From Mesorhabditis belari (Eukaryota > Nematoda > Chromadorea > Rhabditida > Rhabditidae), in NCBI GenBank assembly GCA_958450365.1, contig CAUEEP010000200.1, positions 255,501-319,500 on the forward strand: DNA of 64,000 nt, given 5' to 3'. Made by a program: the position numbers and the translations under genes. The number at the start of each line of letters is the position of its first letter. The first letter of the stretch is position 1. This document shows positions 53,544 to 64,000 of the stretch, piece by piece. The notes below the pieces were generated by a model. The model did not search any database. It had not been told where the DNA came from and saw only the letters and a program-made list of their open reading frames with translations.

Positions 53544-56500
53544 AGAGTAAGAGATTTTTATTTAGGCCCTTCTAATCGCATAATATGATAGTAAGAAGAG
53601 TTTTTTTGTGATTTTAAGGCCAAGTCTTAGGCTTTTTGGTTTTAGCCGATAATCTCGATTCATCCCCCTTCCATTTGTTGTGTTTTACATAAGAGTTTTT
53701 CGGTAAGGCATACCTAGTTTCATTGCATGTTTGATGACGTTATTGATAGAAATATCGTTCACTTATGCTGGGTGTTGTTTTACTTACGGCGAATATCTAG
53801 TGTTGAGTAAATTGTTTAATTTAAAACAAACATAAAGCACCGTACTAAAAATTACAAAGCATACAGTATCATACACTGTAAAAACGTATTACAGTAATCC
53901 ATGTGATTCTAAATTTTATTGCTCGACACACGTAGGTGAAATGTATGCACAATTTCAAGGACAATGTTTTGTAGGTGGAAGTGAACCAACGAGTTGAGGA
54001 GGGGATGATCATTTTCCGGTCATTTGTTTGTTTTCTTTGGTGGCTTTTCTGAGGTCTTCTTTTGGCACTCCACACACACGCGGGCCGCTTTTTCCTTCTC
54101 TTTTCTCTATATTCTTTCTTCATCTCACTTCATAGTAAGGTGCGTGGAGGGAATGGGACGAGAAGATGAAGAGAAAAAGAAAGCAAAGGGAAAGATGGCA
54201 TGCATCGCATCACTGTCTTTAAATCTTTCTCTGCCAATTGTTGATTCATTTTGCTTTAATTCATCATCAATTTTGCTTATCTCTATATCTTGATTTGGCT
54301 ACAAATATAACAAAATAGCTACCGTAATCCCTGTGCAATGTTGCATACCCGAAATCAAAAGAGCTCATAATACTTTTTTGTGGAAGGTGATTAACATTAA
54401 TAACTTGATTAACAACCCTGATTGTCCAAAAAGTAAATAATTTTAAGCCTTATTTTCAAATCGAAAGTAAACGACATAAAGTGACAAGAAGAGAGTGTAG
54501 CACAAGAAGGGAACGAGGAGATTTCCTTGTGCTTGTCGATTAGAGGAGTGTGTAGATTGGGGGAAGGGGTGTTGTTTGTTTTCATCAGTTATTTGTGTAA
54601 GGGTGAGACTTCTGCTTTTTTTGCTAGCTACAGGGGAAATTTTTACAGACGAGGGAAATGGATAGGAAAAAGAAAAGGATGGATTTGAGAGAGGGGCAAA
54701 AAAGAAGAAGGGTGCCCCTTGGATTTCGAGAGGAGTCCCCCATCCCATCCCTTCCACAACGCGTCGACCCCATCTCCTCTTCTTCTGGTAGGATGGTCGA
54801 TGTAGGGTGTCTTGAGAAGTTTCACTCGTTCACCATTTTCACATCAAATCTCATTTCGCTTTTGCATGATCATAATCTTTTTAATGTACTGGTAATCGCC
54901 AAAAGTATTACGATTTACATTTCTCCACAAGAGTTTCCCGTACTGTATTTTGGTGCCATGAAACTTTGGTTTGGCTTTTAGCTATGTATCTATTGGAGTA
55001 AACAGAGCTTTTTATAGATCTACATAGACAGCCTAAACGTAGAAAGTACTTATGGTACAGTGATCTAATCTAATTTCATACTGTCTTAATAATATATCTT
55101 TTTATAGATCTTTCAAATCTTTCAAATTTAATCAAAGGGATCGTTTTTGATCTCCTCGATCGTTTTCCCTTGCCTAAAAATCGCTCTCGACGAAAAGTGC
55201 ATGATTGGGAACACGTCGATTAGTCAATCGGCGGAATTTCTTGAGGGGAAAATTTCTGTGGGCAGAATGGGGAAAAGAATGAAAGGGAGAATGAACAGAG
55301 AGAGTGCCAACTGTTTGTCACTCTCGGAAGGGAAAAAGGGGATGTGGGTGATCCCTTTTTGCTTCCCTCCAAAGACCCGTTCACCCCACATAACGAAAAC
55401 GGTGCTGATGGAGGGGAAGGGTATGTTGTAAACGGTTTCTCTCTCTTTTTGCGTTAAGTGGAGGAGTTGTTGCTTGACATGAAAGTCGAGAAAGAGAGAT
55501 TCATGCGTGAGTCCTTCTCACTCGTTTTCCCCTCAAAACTAGAGGTGTTTAGGGGCAATCCTTTAGATTTGGCACAGTTCATATCCGTGATTTGTTTCTT
55601 TCAGAGTTTTCCCTGTTCTTCCCTGTTCTGGAGGTGTGTCTATTCAGTTCAGCAAGCATTCATTGGCATTTTTAAATCTAAAACTATTGCTGGGCATGAC
55701 TTTTTTAAACTGAATACTGTTGATCCAATGCCAAACAGTCAACGTAAAACATATTCATCTATTCCAATCTAGCTCTTCGACTGACTCACCCTCTTTCTCT
55801 CTTTGACAATCCTTTGATCCGCTCAAATCTCCGATGCCCATTTTTGCTTGAAATACGAAAAATACCGAGTTTCATATTGATTGTCTGTATTTTGAGGCAA
55901 TTTCTTCTTTTGCCTTGGCTTTTGCCGAAGTCTATTTCGTTTATCAAGGATGTAAGTTTATTCTCGATAAGCTAATAATAGATTCAGCCCTTAATCCGAA
56001 AATTTCTTTCCTTACCCCATAAATTGATTTTATTGAAGTTAGAGGTTTTCGGGGGATGGCACTTGCCGGACTTTTTTTTTGCAAAAGAGTAGACTCGAGA
56101 AAAAATGAGGGCCCGGTTGTTAGAGGGAAAAAAGGGAGATTGACCTAATAGCGATCAATCTTTTGTGTGTCGGCTCAACCATTCGAGGGGAACTTGTGAA
56201 AGGGAAAAGAGAGGAAAGTTCTCGACGAAGCTTTGTTGGTTTTAAATTTTGAGTAATAAAGAAAATGACCTGAAATAATGGTATCCTCCTCGAATTCATT
56301 CAACTCAACGATCACTGTCACAGTTCATTTCTTCTTTCGATTTCTCTGCTTTAATCGATCTAAACCCAAATCCCTTTTAAAGTGATAGAAATGTGTAAAT
56401 GAATAGTCGCAGCACGTTTCTCAACAAGAGTTTATATAATGTTTTCTTTGTTTAATATTCCACATCTGTTCTCATCCCATTCACTCAATGATCAAAGAAA

Positions 56501-56746
56501 AGGGTTATTTTAACCCTTTTCTTTTTCTTTTAACATCTCTTTTGAACCTTTCGACAAAAATAAACAAGCTTTAAAACAATTTTAATGTTATTAACTTTTG
56601 TAAATGTTAGCTCAAACCTCTTAAATAATATTGTATTGCCTAATTTGACTTTTCTTTTGTCAACTTTTGATTACAACGAGTTTAGATTATCTTTTAGGCG
56701 TCGGGTGCATTTCTTGGTGCCATTGGAGGGTTGGCATAGAAGAAAA
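53544..56746. other. long intergenic stretch before alp-1
   Basis: 3.2 kb without a recognised exon. The content is AT-rich with purine- or pyrimidine-rich patches (for example 54655-54790 and 55230-55340). It should contain the promoter and possibly a non-coding first exon of the PDZ-LIM gene: the acceptor ATCTTTTAG at 56691-56699 lies 47 bp before its ATG. Confidence 0.5.
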
Positions 56747-59700
56747 ATGGAGACGGTGACGGTTCGAATGTCACGGGGAGATCGGACAACCCCATGGGGA
56801 TTTGGAGTCACCGAAGCCCCGTCAAGGGATGTTGTCATCGTTAATGTAAGGAAACGAATTCGGATAAACTCAATTCTCTAATCATTCATGATTTGTAAAG
56901 TGTTTCTCTTTTGAAAGACTGGGAGATCTGTGAGAGTGTTTGTGTGTCAATCGAGAAATGGAGGTGTTGACAAGGTGTTGAACATGGCTGAAAGATTGTG
57001 AGTGGATGAGTGTTGATGGGATGAGAAGATGAAGAACAAGAGAGAGAGGAGAGGTTGTCACGATGGTCAACCACTTTTTCTGGTTTTTCTATAGTCAGAA
57101 GGGTCAAAATGAATTTGATTTAACAGTGGAAGGAATAAAGAAAGAATACGGTATTTTTTTCTAATAAGGGGAGCGTCGCGTAGTCGTTTCTGCAGTAAAT
57201 CATTCTTTTCTCGCAAATCTTTGAACCGATTTTGTTCAGGTTTTTTCTAAAAAAATGGCTGCCTAATTTCTCTAATGAATGAATTTGAAACAACTTTTGA
57301 AATGATCCGTTAAGCTATAGCTATTACCCGTAAAACTCATAAAAATGCTAACTAGTAGGATTACTAGTTAGCATTTTTATGAGTTTTTATGAGTTCTCTT
57401 CATCTCTTCGAATCTCATTACAACACCTCAAAAAAATTTCCTCTCTTTCTCATTGTTTGCGAGAGAAAGAGAGGGTTTTCATCTTTCTTTCCCCCCTTTT
57501 TTTTCGGATCCGATTACCACATTCAGGCAGTTTTTTGTGCGTCTTAAAAACTAAAGTGTTAAGAAGGGATTTTAGAGGGAAAAAAAGCTAATTAGCAAAC
57601 AGTAAGCGATTGAGAATTGTTTAAAAGCCTTTCCGACCAATTTCGGTTTGATATTGCTTGGTATTCACTTGGCTAACAGATTCTCATTATGTTTACAATC
57701 ACTCATAAATCAAAGATCATCAATTTTCGCACTTAATCTTTGAGTTGTCTATGTCTGCTCATTAGTAAGTTTAGGTTTTTCTTTTTCTGTAGATGGATAA
57801 AGAGAAAAGAGAAAAGGGTAGAGGAAAGGGCAAAAGTGAGGGCGATCCCATCAAGTGTAATAAGAAAAAAGATATCTAAAAAAGTTCTTTAGAAAGCCAT
57901 AGAAATTAAAAAGAAATGAAATAATGAAGGTCTCATCTAGATAAGTATTTTTAGGTAGTTGGTGGATCGTTGGCCGATCGAGCCGGTCTCAGAAATGGGG
58001 ATATTCTCGATGAGCTTGAGGGACTGCGGTAAGTCGTGTACAGTTAAGAAGATAAATTGTATTTGATTGCAATTGACAAAATTCTATTCTTTCTTTCAGG
58101 TATTGAAAGATAGAATTGAATTTTTTTTCAGAAATCTTGACATCAACGCGACAGATCGTCTCTTGGTGACGAGTCGGGACAAAATCGAGCTCGTCGTGCA
58201 TAGGTTTGAGGCAATTCTTGTATTTAACAATGGAATCATAAAATTTAAAGGCTTAAGCTGCTTCTAGAGCAAAAAAAAGCTTTAAATCTGATCTTCAAAT
58301 CTTCAAATCAATTCAAATCTGATCAAAGCTTCAAATCTGATCACTTGAATCTTATCACCATAAAACTGGGTATATTCTCGGGGTGATTCCTTCTCTCGTA
58401 TGCAAAGTGACCTCTAAACGGAGGGAATGATTAAAAGAAGAAAAGAAAAGAAAGAGAGAAGAGATTTCACCACCATTTTCACCCCATCAACTCACACAAA
58501 TCATTGCTTTTAATCAGCCATTGCTCTTCGACAATTCATTATTCCTTCACTACTTTCTTTTCCTAGCTATACCAAAACATTTCTTAAACTTTGATCTCAT
58601 AAAAGCATTCCGAAAATTTCCTTCCGGCCAAACGCTAGTTAATTTTTATGAATTTGACGTCTCCCTTCTGTGGAATCTCAAATCTTTGCATTCTTTCAAA
58701 GCAATCAAATTCTTTTTTTCAAAAACTTTACAACTGTAATCGTTTTCTCATCGAAAAACCTGTCTTATCTCAGAAATTTTGCTTTTTTCTCTTCTTGCTA
58801 AATATTTTTATTTCTTTTTGAAGTCAGATGCCACGGATTGAGTTTTTTTTGATAAAAAGAGAGAGTTTTTATCAAATGGAGATGCTCAAAGACCAATTTT
58901 TTTGTACACAAACTTAACTGAAAAAGCTTGGCATTGTTAGGATTCTAATTTTCTTTACTTGAAAACTTACTGTAGTAAACTTACTCTTAATGTAGTAAGC
59001 TTACTCTTACTGTAGTAAACTTACTCTTACTGTAGCCAACTTTTCTCTCTTTCAAGTACCTAATGAGTAAATCATATTCCGAGACAATGAAAAAAAAGAC
59101 TAACTTTATCAATTTATTTCAAAAGATCATTGTTTTCCTTTTTTCTGAAGTTCTTTATGGCTTAATGTTGGTCTTTTTCAGACAAAGACTAGGCGGATTA
59201 GGCATTTTTTTGATATGAACGGTTGGTTAGTGTGAAAGAAAGCTTTACACACAGTTTCTTTTATCTGATTCCTAGCTGATTTGCCTTGAAATTTTAAATT
59301 CTTGAATCTTTTCAATTAAGTACTTATTTTTCACCAATCGCAAAGCCTTTTTGTTAACAAAAAAAACAATTTCATTGAAAAACAAAAGTAAACAAGAATT
59401 GAAATGATTTGAAATTAATGGATGAAATGTTCGAGCATTCGAGGTTGCTGTTATGACATCGAATTGCACAGGAGACCAACTTTGAGGCAAACACAGCATC
59501 CGTTCTTGCATCCGCTTGTGCTCATCAGCTACATTGCTTACCGCATAAAATATTTTAAATAGTTATTAAAAGTTAAAATAACTAGCCTTGAGATCCCGTT
59601 AGCAATTCTGTTGAAACAACTGATCGAAATGATGCTTGAGGCACTCTTTGGTGGAGGGGAAGTTGTTGGTGGAGGGGAAGTTATTGGTGGAGGGGAAGTT

Positions 59701-62700
59701 GTTGGTGGAGGGGAAGTTATTGGTGGAGGGGAAGTTGTTGGTGGAGGGGAAGTTATTGGTGGAGGGGAAGTTGTTGGTGGAGGGGAAGTTATTGGTGGAG
59801 GGGAAGTTATTGGTGGAGGGGAAGTTATTCTTAGCTGGCTCAAATTGATTTCTTGTTAGTCTAAAGTTAAACTTTGCAATAAAAACAAATAAAAACTTAC
59901 CCTCAGTGTCCACTCAGTTTCTTCAGTCGTTTTCGTCTTCCCTTTCTCAGCCGGGAAATCTTTGAGCTTCTTGATCATCTCAATATTCTTCGGTCATTAA
60001 AATCGGCGATCGTTTTCTTCTTAATTCAACTCTTCGAAATGTTTGTAGAATTCGACTTCCATCCTAAAAAAGAAAAATGAATATAATTGATGAATGCAGA
60101 TGAAAAGAAATGAAGAAATGAAAAGAATGGAAAAAGAAATAAAAATGAAGATGGTTACCGTATTTTCTCTAATAGTAGTGAACCCCGGCGAGCCGAGTTG
60201 ATGACTATTTTACGGTTTCCAAGCTTTTGCAGAAGCTCAACACTCAAATCCCCCACTAGATCTCATCGTCAGCTACATTTTCCGATCCCACATCGATAGG
60301 TTCTGATAAGCAGTTGTTGAGATTACGAGGAATTTAGGCGACGCTCTGGGTGCACTACTATTAAAGAAAATACGATAAGCATGAAACGTTAAAAAACACC
60401 CGCACAAAAGATTCATTTTATTTAAAGCGATAAATTTGAATTTTATTATTCAAATTAGTTAATTAGCTATGTTTTTAAAGATATTCTTTGTATTTTGAGA
60501 TATTTTTATTTCTGAAATCTTTCCCCCAATCTCTCGGTTTATTTGATTTGATTGTGTCAACAGATATCCTCAAGCTTCTCAATTCAATCTCAAATCCACT
60601 TATTTTTATCACTTTTCATTTTTATAAGCAAATATTATATAATAAAGTTGATCGTACGTATTTGATAGAACTATTTGATCGAATACGTACAAGTACGTAA
60701 GTTAAACAAGTTAAAGAAGAAGTTAAAGAAGAAGTTCTTTCTTTTTGGATGTACTTTATCATTTCCCTAGCTTGCATATTCATTTAATTAATTTAGAAAT
60801 TTAATTCATTCATTTAGATCCAAAATTCATTTAGATCAAAAATAAAACCCATTTTTTGTGTGCCGAGTTGAACTCAGGCAGAATTAATGGGTAATAAAGT
60901 GAATGATTCGATGGAAATTCCTTTTGTCTTTTTCTTTTCAAGTTTAGCTCATCAAAAAACACCGACAAATTTATCGGAATAATTAAAGATTCGCAAAATT
61001 TTCGACACTTTAAAGTATGAGGTCAAATGATTGAGTTTTTCTAATTGAAAAGCCTTACAGTAAGCTTACAGACCTTACAGTCCTTACAGGCTTTTCTAAA
61101 GTTTGATATTATCTTGAATTTTTGTATTTGATCACCGAAATCTTCCTCATAAATTTCTTTGAAATGTTCGAGAAATGTTTTCACTTTCATTTCTTGTTAT
61201 CATTCCTTTCAAATCTGATCTTTTCCTTTTCCTTAAAAGAGGTCATTTAGTCTCAAAGTGAAATTCGTGAAAGGGAAAGCAGAAAAGGAGAAATGGTGGC
61301 CAAAGTGGTGGCAATGGTCGAGAGGAGAAAGGAAAGGAGAGGGAATGAAGGGAATCAAGCAGAGATCTCATCATCACCCACACAGCCACTCCTTTCATCT
61401 TCATCTTCATCTTCATCTCATTCTTCGTCTCCAATCGAACACGACGAGAAACTCCGTCGTGATATCTACGAGGTTTACAATCAACTCTGTATGGTTCAAA
61501 TAACCGCCTCACCGAAGCCATGGTTTGTTTTGATCGATTAAAGGAGTTGGGTAGAGTTGGAAGCTTATGGTAGAGCTGGAAGCTGATTCTTGTTGTACTT
61601 TTGTATTGTCAACCTCACCTCGATTCTTCTTTACTTTCCCTTTTTCTTCTTTACCCTGTCTCTTTCTTCTTTACCTTGTCTCTTTTCTTCTTAAGATAAA
61701 GAAAACTGAAATCCATGAATCTTTCACGATTTTCACGGATAAACGCCGAATGATTGCAGCTTTTTTTGTCGATTAGTGACAATAAAATTGGGACAGGCTT
61801 TACCGGATTTTCGCTTTTCTTTTTGAACGGGAACGGGAACGAACCAGCCGATATTTGACTCCTTTTCCTTTTCTTTATTCATTACATTCTGACCAAATAA
61901 CGAATCTTGCTTCATTTCTTGCTCTTGTCCAATATGGACACATTTCCCCAATCAACTAACGCAGAAATGCCGATCTTTCCCCCGACTTTTCGAGGCTCGC
62001 GAAAGGAAATCCCCGATTTATTGATACCAAATGATTCAAAAATCCCTGTTCCACAAGAGGTTTACGAATTTTTGAGCAAACATGGTTTTAAACATTCCGA
62101 AGAGTTGCCTAGTCCCTTCGTTTTTTCGAATAAATCAGTGACAACGAGTCATGGAGTGACGGAAAATGGAGAGCGATTCACTCAACAACATTACACAGTC
62201 AATACACATGAATGGTATGCACCGACGTTTGGAGGGAAACAAGAAAAAGGAAAGGAAAAAGAAAGGAAAGAAGAAGGGAATCGAGAAGAGGGCAGAGGTG
62301 GACGGTTGCTCGATAAAGTGAGTCAAGAATTGGAGGAGATCAGGCTAAAGAGGGAAATCGATGTGGATAAGAAGGAGAGAAATGAAGAGTCGAAGAAGAA
62401 ATCGGATTTGAATGACACGAAGGGATTCAATCATTTCAAATCCTTTCAAAAGTTGAATGAACCGACAGATCAAGAAATTGAGCTGAAGTCAAGTCTTGAC
62501 AAGAATCTGCAAGCAAATCTGGTGAAAAGTTATGGGAATTCAAGCCATAATCAATCGAAAATTGGGGAATTATTCAAGAATTTGAAAAAAGAGGAAGAAA
62601 ATGTTCAGAATAAAGATATTCATTCAACGGTATTTGAAAAGGCAAAGATATTCAGTGAGAAAAGAGAAGAGTAAGTTTAGATTTCGTTTAGATTTGGTTT

Positions 62701-64000
62701 AGGTTTGGTTTAGATTTGGTTTAGATTTGGTTTAAGATTTCCAAAAAAAATTTCAATATTAGGATTGGGTATTTGGAATTTTAGAAATAAACTAGGAACT
62801 AGGAAGCACTTTTTAAAAGTGATTTTTCAGGAATGGCAGCGGTGGAGGCGCGTCGAGAGTTTGGAGGCCGGAGATCACTCAAAACACCGAGATGCACAAA
62901 TTCCAGGCAAGTTTCCAAAGGGAGATTTCTATTTAGATATGTAGATTTGTTAGATCTATCGATTTAATATGAAATTCCTTTCAAATACTCATATTTTTCA
63001 GGATTCCACTCATCAAATGCCCTACAAAGTCTCCCTTGAGCACAACAATTCGGTGAGTGACTAAAGGAAGGCTTGCATTGCATTTATATTACTATCTTGA
63101 GCTATTTTTATTTATCTTTTAGCTAGTATTAGCCTAATACTGAGTAAATTTATATCTAAAATGTACTCTAAACCTTTGAATACCAAGATTTCAGTCCATC
63201 CCACCAAAGGGTTTCAACAACGCGGCGATGCCCTTCAATACCGATCCACGAGTGAAACATTTACAGTATAACAGGTAGATTAGATGACATTTAGGGAAAT
63301 ACCTCAGGAATATGGTGTTACCTAATTGGCATCCAATTTCATTCTTGATCTATTTCAGTCCAATGAATCTCTACTCGAACACGGCAGCGGCTGAACAATA
63401 CGCACAACAAACACAGGGAATCGTTCAAAATGAGTCCGTTTTTGAAGAAGAGATTAAGATTTTTATTAACTAATTAATTAAAAAGATATTCTTCTAATCA
63501 ATGTTATTTCTTTTCCTTTTCCCTTTCAACTTTCCCTTCATTTTTCTGACCTAGATTTGGAAGGAAAAGGGAAAATCTCCTTATTGGCTTTTGAATCAGA
63601 AATGAATAACTGAAGAATAAAAGATAAAAGAAAAGAATAAGATAAGATCTTTTATAAGATAAAAGAAAAGAAATTGATTGAATATTTATTGAAGATAAGA
63701 TAAAAAGGGAATAGATTGAAGATTTCTAATAAAATATGATTTCAATTGCAGTTCATCTCTCGGTCGAGCTCGATCCGATCAACCATCCTATATGAGATCA
63801 GAAACATTGAAAGTACTCAAAGAACATGAACAAAATGGTAAATTTAAAGCATAAAAAGAATCCTTTATCTTTGATACATGCATTAAATGAATTTCCAGGT
63901 CACTCATCCCATCCAAACCCTCAAGGTCTCCCCGTCTGCTATGTGTGCACCAAACCGATCTTGTAAGTCATTTAACAAAACCATTTATTTGATCCCCATA
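56747..64000 (+). CDS. alp-1: ALP/Zasp-type PDZ-ZM-LIM protein, 5' part (runs off the window)
   Basis: The PDZ domain is built from exons at 56747, 57955 and 58131: MSRGDRTTPWGFGVTEA (the PWGF carboxylate-binding loop), VVGGSLADRAGLRNGDIL and DKIELVVHR. After 3 kb of intron comes a possible exon with EHDEKLRRDIYEVYNQL (about 61250-61499, frame uncertain), then a large one at 61.9-62.67 kb (FPPTFRGSRKEIPDLLIP, EVYEFLSKHGFKHSEEL, Glu/Lys-rich). Short exons follow: SRVWRPEITQNTEMHKF, PPKGFNNAAMPFNTDP, the ZM motif SPMNLYSNTAAAEQYAQQ, MRSETLKVLKEHEQNG, and VCYVCTKPI, the first zinc ligands of a LIM domain cut by the right edge. Such proteins anchor alpha-actinin in muscle dense bodies and Z-discs. 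One intron (62908 on) has a GC donor (CAG/GCAAGT). MDTFPQ at 61934 could be an internal start for a shorter isoform. Confidence 0.85.
57332..57387. repeat. 56-bp perfect palindrome in alp-1 intron 1
   Basis: Left arm AAAACTCATAAAAATGCTAA and onward (57332-57357) is exactly complementary to the right arm (57362-57387), with a 4-base loop GGAT. Arms are 26 bp. No coding potential. Confidence 0.9.
58960..59040. repeat. short tandem repeat of CTTACTCTTACTGTAGTAAA
   Basis: Three to four imperfect 20-bp units in the large alp-1 intron. Several units contain GTAGTAAACTTACT-type sequence, which mirrors itself. Confidence 0.75.
59648..59830. repeat. 18-bp GC-rich minisatellite in an alp-1 intron
   Basis: About ten units of GTTGTTGGTGGAGGGGAA, alternating with GTTATTGGTGGAGGGGAA. 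The alternation of GTTGTT and GTTATT gives a 36-bp higher-order period. The unit length divisible by three leaves all frames open (Thr/Ser/Pro or Val/Gly/Glu repeats), which explains the spurious frames on both strands. Confidence 0.93.
60158..60375. mobile_element. MITE in an alp-1 intron
   Basis: Left end CCGTATTTTCTCTAATAGTA is mirrored by ACTATTAAAGAAAATACG at the right end. The extreme bases CCGTATTT resemble the fold-back MITE at 4416-4698. About 218 bp, with no coding frame. Confidence 0.75.

Noticed and set aside
54000..55500. Several 60-107 residue frames before alp-1
   Set aside because: Low-complexity, overlapping on both strands, no splice structure or family motif.
59599..59913. 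Long Pro/Thr/Ser or Gly/Val/Glu repeat proteins on both strands
   Set aside because: Produced by the 18-bp minisatellite, whose unit length is divisible by three; lies in an intron.

Overview
The window is nuclear DNA of a nematode, most likely a rhabditid close to the Caenorhabditis/clade V type. The basis is AT-rich sequence, many 40-60 bp introns ending in TTTCAG, consensus 3' splice sites a few bases before the ATG of many genes (the signature of spliced-leader trans-splicing), nematode-only 7TM chemoreceptors (Srh-like and Srg-like), N-terminal-domain cuticle collagens, and many TA-flanked Tc1/mariner elements and MITEs. I cannot name the species.

Layout. 1-8 kb: no recognisable gene; a decayed Tc1-like transposon, a long palindromic MITE, a mariner-type MITE and simple repeats. 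8-10 kb: a two-domain GNAT acetyltransferase (minus). 10-15.2 kb: a MITE and a chemoreceptor pseudogene broken by nested transposons. 15.6-17.5 kb: V-ATPase subunit e (vha-17, minus) and an RNase kappa-like V-ATPase-associated protein (plus), head to head. 18-21 kb: a Ulp/SENP-type SUMO protease and a DTWD1 tRNA-modifying enzyme (both minus, 169 bp apart). 21.5-23.6 kb: a gene of unknown function and a secreted thioredoxin-fold protein. 23.9-31.1 kb: three chemoreceptor genes, one with a mariner in an intron and two forming a tandem Srg-like pair.

33.9-40.1 kb: the P4-ATPase partner CDC50 (chat-1 like) and two adjacent p24 cargo receptors (TMED1/5 type), all secretory-pathway genes. 40.6-46.9 kb: ribosomal protein S25 and the ESCRT-0 subunit Hrs (hgrs-1), with a cuticle collagen nested antisense in an Hrs intron. 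47.2-50.1 kb: two more collagens. 50.6-53.5 kb: two glutaredoxins in tandem and a PRA1-family membrane protein. 56.7 kb to the right edge: the 5' part of an ALP/Zasp-type PDZ-ZM-LIM muscle protein (alp-1), which runs off the window.

What stands out: three otherwise well-preserved genes (RNase kappa, one collagen, one glutaredoxin) each carry one apparent single-base indel in a short G/C run. That pattern fits uncorrected sequencing error at least as well as gene death. I see no undescribed biological system here; the most interesting parts are the nested collagen, the collagen 3'-end homogenisation, the degenerate glutaredoxin twin, the dense MITE families in introns, and an intronic minisatellite made of splice-donor-like units. 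Exon boundaries were placed by eye from reading frame, GT/AG signals and family knowledge, so gene spans are firmer than individual splice sites.
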